DNA of 64,000 bases from Zanthoxylum bungeanum (taxonomy: Eukaryota > Streptophyta > Magnoliopsida > Sapindales > Rutaceae), in assembly GCA_019454045.1 (NCBI GenBank), contig SKCR01036770.1, positions 124,001 through 188,000 on the forward strand, read 5' to 3'. A model generated the notes under the pieces. It saw nothing but the letters and a program-made list of their open reading frames with translations. It ran no database searches and was not told where the DNA came from. This document shows positions 57,327 through 64,000 of this stretch, piece after piece (within the stretch, counting starts at the first letter, position 1; each line of letters begins with the position of its first letter). The translations under genes and the position numbers were made by a program.

Positions 57327-60300
57327 ATGGCATCAAGAGCTTAGGTTCAAGCATGAAAAATGTAGGGCTTAAAATTGGGTATTTTGGATTTGAGCATGAT
57401 TTTATGAAATTGGATGATTGAGCATGTTTAAATGTTGTTGTATTGAAGATTGATTTGATCAATTTCAAGAAAAAATGTTTAGAACAATTTTCCCCAATTA
57501 TTTCCTCTTGGCCGAATGTGTATTGATTTTTGGGTGCTTGGAAATTTTTGATTTTGATTCATTGATGAGTTGGAATCATTAAGGATAATGTTAATTTGGA
57601 ACTAATTGGATTGGATTTTGAATTGAACAAAAATCCCTAAATTAATCACCTTGGCCGAATAGGTATATGCCCTTGAATGTCTTGGTATTTTGATTTTTGA
57701 ACATTGGATGTATTAGAAATCATTTAGGATGGTGATTTAATGTCGATTGTGGGTTCGATTGGATTGAAACCAAATCAGACACAAAATCCTTCCTTGGCCG
57801 AGAGCATTAAAGCATGTAATGGGTTTGATTTTTTCATTTATGTGTTAGACATATGATAATGATAATGAGCATGATTAATTGGACTAATTCGGTGTTTTAG
57901 AAATATTGATTTAGTTGATTAATCATATAATGCACTTTAGGTAATTAAATTGCGGAATTGGATTCATGAATTTAATTATTTAGGCTTAAATTGGATTTGG
58001 GCTTCTAATGTTGTATTGGGCCTATTGGGCTTGATCTTATCAAGTTGGGTTTAGGCCAAATGGATTGGATCCAATTGGGCCCAAAACTTTAACCATAAAG
58101 CCCAAATGCGACTAATGAACCTTTAAAGTTCAATTGGGCCTAATGGGCCAAGATTGATTTATGGGCTTATGGGGTAAATCCCGGATTGGACTTTGGTTAT
58201 CGGTTTGACCCGAGTTGACCAAAAGTCCACGCCTTAAGAAATCAATTAAAAGCCCATTGGACTTTAATTGAATTGACGTTGGACGTTAATCGGTCTTTGA
58301 GACGCGTTACGATTAAATTTGGAATTTAAATCGTAAAAGGTTTATTAAATAAAAGTGTAATATTTATTTGGAATTGAATAGTGAATTAGTATTAAATACA
58401 TGTTAAATTAGATTTATGATGTAGTTTAATTTAATTCATGAATTCGTACTTTAAGTACTTATTCGCAAAAACGAGTTTGACTCGAACAAAATCAAATCGT
58501 TGTTTGAACATTGGATGATCACTTAATTATCAGATTAATTAATTTGATTAGATTGATTGATAGCATGCTTATGTGTGTGAATACGTGGTTGTGTTGAATG
58601 AATAATGTATATCGGATGGATATTAGATGGGTGGGCAATTTTAGAAATTGTTGTAATAAATTCGATTTATTAAATTGGACCTGCGTGTCCAGCCTTATCA
58701 CCTCTATTCTCTTTGTATTCTCTTCTCACCTATTCCCCTCCAATGTAAATGAGGTTTCTTTAGAAGTGTAGTGTAACGGGTAGAAGTAATACTAGTGCTA
58801 GCTTGAGTGAGAAAGGGAGAGATTTGATCTAGGATCAATGTGTTAAGTATCCATCCGCATATCATTATTATTTATTTTCATACTCGCTTTATTATGTATT
58901 TAGAATGCATGTTTAAGGGTGTATGATGATGAGACCTTAACAAAGATAATTAAATTGGTAGCCAATTTGCACGCGAAAAACCCTCGTTAAATATCAAGCG
59001 TTTATTTTCCTTCCATTGAGTGATTCTTGCTCAAGATCCGAGATTGGCAGGGGTTGTTGGCCAAAGTCAAGCCCTTGTCCGTCGAAGATGTGTTTTAATC
59101 ACGAGGCTTTGTTCCATATCGGTGTCGTGTCCAAGTTGTGGTTTGTTGGCCAAAGTCAAGACCACTTCTTGTCCATTGACATTGATTACGAAGCTTCCAT
59201 GTCAATGGGTCCGCGCTTGACTGGGATCACTAGGTTTGTTGTGCCAAAGCCAAGGCCTAGTTGATTCAGAGGAAAAAGGTTAGGGTATACATTCGATGTA
59301 TAGGCATATATAAGATATGTTTGGGACTTGGATGTCCACCTACTGGATCTAGGAGTTGGATGAGATCCAATTGATCTTCGAGATCTACCTAGTTAATTAT
59401 CATACAATTTGTTGGCCAAAGTCAAGATTGTGTGATATTTAACGGGATCCTAGCCCACTAGGAAACACGGTTTCCCGAGTACTCGACAGAGGGTTAGAGG
59501 CTCGACGAAAAATAGTGGGAGGCAAGTATTGAATTTGCAACATTCGTTCGAATACTCGCTAAACGCGCTCATCTATATTTTACTCGTCATATTAATCAAA
59601 AGTATTAGTTGGACTAATATTTTATGTTGTTTTAAAATATATATAGTTGGACTATATACAAACTCATTCATATATAGTTGATTTTATAATTGGATTATAG
59701 TAATCAATATAATTGAATTAAAATGATAGTTGATTTTATAATTAGATTATAGTAATCAATATTAAAATTATAGTTGATTAAATAATTGGATTATTGTAAT
59801 CATTATAATAAATAGTACCTTATTAAAATTGATTAAATAGTTGGACTATTGAAATCAAGAAAGAATTGAAAAGTTGAATATTTAAAATATATAATCCTTG
59901 GATTAAATGTTTTAAATGATTTAATTTTCATTGGGATTAATAATAGGTTAATTTATTTGATAAAATAACTTGTTATACTAGGCCCATAATTAAGCAAATA
60001 AGTAGAGCATAAAATCTTTGGAAGATTTATGTGATGATGACTTTAGTGCTTAATTTAATATACTTATCATAAATCTATCTTTAGATTTAAAAGTATTAAA
60101 TTGCAATTAATAATTCTTAGAGAATTGATTTGACTATTCTAGTGGAGAGAAGTCAAAGTTTGCAATTGGGCAAGTTGCACAAGGTGCACATCATTTCGAT
60201 ATTCTAAAACCCAAGGCTTGGCCAAAGGTTTGTGAAATATTGAAAAGATAATTGACATATCCCAAAGTGACTACCATTTGGATATGGAAGACACGAAGGA

Positions 60301-60380
60301 ATTAAAGAAAGGGCGAGGCTCTGACTTTAAAAATATTTGTCAAAGTTATGTTCACTACTAGTATTGAAATTGGATTTTAA
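57327..60380 (+). other. Family D copy 2 leader and lost gag region
   Basis: TGGCATCAAGAGC at 57328 is identical to the copy 1 primer-site word. Iterated TGGCCAAAGTCAAG occurs at 59058, 59147 and 59413, with GTGCCAAAGCCAAG at 59241, in the same order and spacing as copy 1. The AT-rich 'ttgatta / taatcaa' block is at 59590-59860. No gag domain is readable and no reliable open frame is present. Confidence 0.6.
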
Positions 60381-63068
60381 ATACTTAGTGTGGTACATTA
60401 AATATATGTATTGATGTTCAGAATCCGCTATGAGCTGGATACTGACTTCAAGCCGAGATTTCTCTGCGAATCGGAAACGGGACGAAAGTCGCTGTTTCGA
60501 CCGTAGATACCTAAGTTTAGGAACTACCCTTTGGGTATGTACTTAAATTAGGAACTGTTATAATGTAACTAGTTTGACTAGAGACATTATCTCTATATCA
60601 GTGTTTAATCCATTCTGGATAAACCTTTATATTCTAGAACACTAAGTGTTTTATTATATAAAGATGATACTGAGATAAATACATTAGATGTAAATAACAG
60701 AATTTATATTTTGAATATAAATAAAATCTCAAACATATAAAATGACAAATAAATAGCTCAAATTGATTTGATCAATAGAGACTTATTTGTGGCATTGTTG
60801 TCTAGGACACAATTAAACGAGACTCGTATATCCACACTTTTGAAGAGTGGGTACTAGGACTGATTTGACTATTCAAATAAGGTCTGCGAATCTAGTTTAT
60901 TAGGTAAAGTACCTAAAATACTATTTACTTGGTAATAGTATAAGGGCCACCGATCTGTTAGCCCTATTCATGGTGAAGTAAGTGGGCCCATATCTAGCTA
61001 GGCTAGATGTGAACATGAATATTTCGTGACCTTAACGGATGGCATCACGTTATGGTTATGTGTTTCTTTTGAAGAACACAAATCAGAAACTTTAGAGTTT
61101 CGACACGAAATAGAAAAACAGATCGGCTATAGTATTATTCCGCCACGGTAAGACCGTAATGGAAAATACTTAAGCAGTAAGTTTCATACGTACATGAAAG
61201 AGTATGGTATTCTTTCAGATGAGGACTCCTCCCGAGACACGTCAGTTAGACGGTGTGTCCGAACTAAAACCGAATTTTGTTGGACATGATAAGGTTTATC
61301 ACGAGTCGCTCTGAGCTACTGTTTCCTTCTAATAGGATATGTATTAACAGTGCAAAACTTATTTAGAATAAGGTTCCATATAAATCTGTTTGACAGATAT
61401 CATATAGGATATGAACAGGAAAGAAACGGGGTTTCTCATTCCTGATAATTTGGGTATGCCAGGCATAACGTTTGGATGATACCAAACTAAGACCCAAATT
61501 GGATAAGTGCCAATATAGGTTATCCTAAGGGAAACCTTAAGTATAGTACTTGTAAATCTCACATGAGAACAATGTGATTGTTGCTCACCATGCGGTTTTT
61601 CCTGAGAGGAATACCGATATGCAGTGGTCAGTGGGAGGATAGTGATACTCGATGAAAATCGGAGTAATACTGTTCAAGGCACGAAGTCCTTAATGGAACA
61701 CAAATAGTTCATCTATGATGAATCTATACCATTAATCTTCAAATACACAAGAAACTAGTAGATCGGATAGAGTCAGAAAACAACCTAGGGTATGGGTTTC
61801 TGATCTAACCTCATAAAGATGTCAATCTTATGAAGGTATATCCACCGACTACGTTTTGAGGAAGTGATACGAGGTATCGACTCCCTATTATGGCAAATTG
61901 CCATGAGTCCGAAATGGATTCCATGTATAACAACTATTTGAATGCTAGTTGTTGTACCACAAGGCATTGTGCCTATTGGTACATTAAACGTCTTCAAGGA
62001 AGACATACATGGAAGGCAACATACCAACGTACAAAGCTGGGCTTTTGACGGAAAGGTATCGTTATCAACATTGTGTTAATAACGTTCAACCTTTTACCTG
62101 TTGCCATGGTAAATCCATTTTGAAGATGCTTGTTGATAACTGCGTATTTCATTTATGAAATGTGTCAGTTATAGATCAAACAAGGTTTGCGGGTTATTCG
62201 ATCCATGTTTGGATTGAAGCAAGCATAAGGTTCTTGGAACTGACGTTTTGAAATAATCATAATGGTTTATGATTTGACTCAAAACGAAATAATTCTTGTG
62301 TATATATATAAGGAGGTTAGTGGAAGGGCACTGACAATGAAATTCCCATAAAACAATTGGTGAAAGCTTGGCTTTCATAGATATTCTTTCAATAGAAATT
62401 CTCCGTAGAATTCTGGGGAGTAACAACCTTTATTCAAGGAATAAAGATCTACTGGGATAGATTTGGAGTTGTTAACACTCTCTTGGAAATTGTACATTTA
62501 AAATGTACTTGATATATGGAGTCACGATCAGGTCAATCCAAGTGATAGTCACTGGATTGAGCATTAAGAACATCTGTTAGTATCTGAGAGAACTAAAGAT
62601 GTTGTCTTAAACTATGGAGAAGGACAACTTGAAGTGACTAGGATCACCGCTGCAAGTTTCCAAACAATTAAATACCGAGATACTATAAAGTTTGTACACT
62701 GGGACAGTGAGCTGGAAATCTTCCTAGCAAGATAACTGTTGCCGAATAAACAACAAATGCGGATTATTGCTGCTGCTGCTGAGGCAGCAAAAGAAGCCAT
62801 TTGGATCGAAAATAAATCTAATTAGTAGTTTTGTTAGCAGCTGAGCTAGGCGTCAGCACAAGCTAAAGAATTGAAGGTCTCATCGACGATCCAGATATAT
62901 ACTTCTATATCATCTGATTCGTTCGGATCATACATCGTGGCGATGTGATGATCGTATAAATCGCGTCAACGATAATCAAACAAATCCGCTGACGAAAACC
63001 TTTCCTCAGCAATTTGAGCGAACCGTACATAGTTCGGGTGTGGGACACTTGAGTGACTCGCTACGTGC
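60381..63068 (+). pseudogene. Family D copy 2 pol remnant
   Basis: Parallels copy 1: protease core with stops at 60512 and 60518, RT 'FGLKQA*GSWN' with the stop at 62226, RNase H stop at 62578, and the extra base before 'IIHRGDV' near 62930. It keeps about 47 bp near 62010 ('PTYKAGLLTE'-type text) that copy 1 lacks, but lacks RT sequence that copy 1 has near 50270-50340. So neither copy is the direct parent of the other. Purine tract 'caagtgggagat' ends at 63080. Confidence 0.8.
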
Positions 63069-63080
63069 CAAGTGGGAGAT

Positions 63081-64000
63081 TGTTGGACAAAATGACCCAT
63101 AGCGTCACTATTTGCACAGATCATTGTGTTGTTGTAGCAAATTAACTATGTGACAAGGAAATTGCACTCTCATCATTTGTGATTAGATCACCATAGATAT
63201 ATAAATGAAGAGAGGTCCCTATGATTAGTTCCTGGACTGAGAATGATATGAGACAGTATCAGTCCCCGAAGGATTAATCATTAAATATCCCTAGCCGGAG
63301 TATTATCGAGACTGGACATCGATAATGCGGAATAGGCTAGTATTGCACTTGTGTGCGTTGTGAGGGCACAACGGCATAGTTCTCATATATATAAGTATTG
63401 GATACTTATGCAAGTGCGATAGGAGGTCGTGTTTCACCGATGGTACGGGAAACAGCTTCGCTCTGGATAGACCCTTCGGAATCCCATTGGTATTATGACT
63501 ATGTGTCTATGGGAGGCCGAAATCAAGGTAGGTGTGTATAGTCTTAACCTGAGACTTGTATCGCTAATACTTGCGATAATCGGTAGACTTTGGTCTTGGT
63601 GGTACAGGGCTTTAACCGGTTCTGCGTACACCACTTCTGGGTTTATCAGAGAGTCGTAGTGTATTGGGTGTGATGTCAAGACGGAAGTATCACTTCAGTC
63701 ATATTGGAGATGATGTCACGCAGGATACGGTACTAGTGCTCTTGAGTGTTGCGCAACCAATCGGGATATTGTGACCAGGTCATGAATATCCGATTATAGA
63801 GACTATGTTACCAGACATCCGATATGTGCTTCGGACGGGGTAGACACTTATCCAGCCCCAGCCCTAGCACGTGACTATCCGATACTGGGCCGATACACAC
63901 AATACAATCATATACTACGCTTGATACAGATCTTAATATTCTTAAATGGATATGTCCGGAGAATTGGGTAGACTTGGTGCTTTGCTAGGAGTCGACCTTG
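63081..64000 (+). mobile_element. Family D copy 2, 3' LTR (incomplete)
   Basis: Matches 55235-56156 almost base for base and runs off the window end. Confidence 0.9.

Larger units (their letters stand above)
55235..64000 (+). mobile_element. Copia family D, copy 2 (cut by window end)
   Basis: Same organisation as copy 1: 5' LTR 55235-57326, leader, pol remnant, and 3' LTR from 63081 to beyond the window. Over the 920 bp of both LTRs that can be compared I saw about four differences, so it too is a recent insertion. The target duplication cannot be tested because the right end is missing. LTR sequences differ clearly from copy 1, so the two copies are separate insertions of one family. Confidence 0.9.

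Noticed and set aside
1..64000. tRNA, rRNA or host protein-coding gene
   Set aside because: No cloverleaf, no rRNA core sequence and no exon-like protein similarity outside retrotransposon domains was found. The tRNA-like words are primer-binding sites next to LTR ends.

Overview
This window is plant nuclear DNA, probably intergenic heterochromatin of a flowering plant. Everything I can recognise is LTR retrotransposon: Ty1/Copia pol fragments with methionine-initiator-tRNA-type primer sites, and a Ty3/Gypsy Tat-lineage element with the second (archaeal-type) RNase H. I found no host gene, no rRNA or tRNA gene and no CRISPR. The species cannot be named from this sequence.

Layout. 1-1987 is the 3' part of a Copia LTR (family C, + strand). 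1988 to about 12679 is a decayed Tat-type Gypsy element on the minus strand: integrase, both RNases H, RT, protease, gag, leader, probable primer site and an LTR rich in tandem repeats. 12680-21583 is Copia family A (+), with a 5'-truncated LTR, leader, gag, pol and complete 3' LTR. 21584-54981 is one old Copia element, family B (+), split by later insertions. Its 5' LTR holds a 5.06-kb palindrome of two inverted Athila-like LTRs (22985-28048, target duplication GCATG). Its integrase gene holds a truncated third LTR of that kind (30828-32212) and a nearly intact minus-strand Copia element, family C (32404-41843). Its RNase H region holds a Copia element, family D copy 1 (43362-53339, target duplication ATTAT). 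About 250 bp of unassigned sequence (54982-55234) then separates B from family D copy 2 (55235 to the window end, 3' LTR incomplete).

How the parts relate. Gag and pol reading frames of A, B, C and Tat are broken by stops, frameshifts and deletions. C is closest to intact from RT to RNase H. The two D copies have almost identical LTRs, so they moved recently, yet they share the same stop codons and one frameshift in pol. The D family was therefore probably copied in trans from an already dead master. The untranslated leaders of A, B, C and D share an iterated-motif layout that ordinary annotation does not explain. The palindrome has inward-facing TATA promoters behind clusters of CACGTG motifs and could yield hairpin RNA.

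Limits. Identities were judged by eye. Boundaries given as approximate are so. Lineage names rest on remembered family motifs, not on searches.
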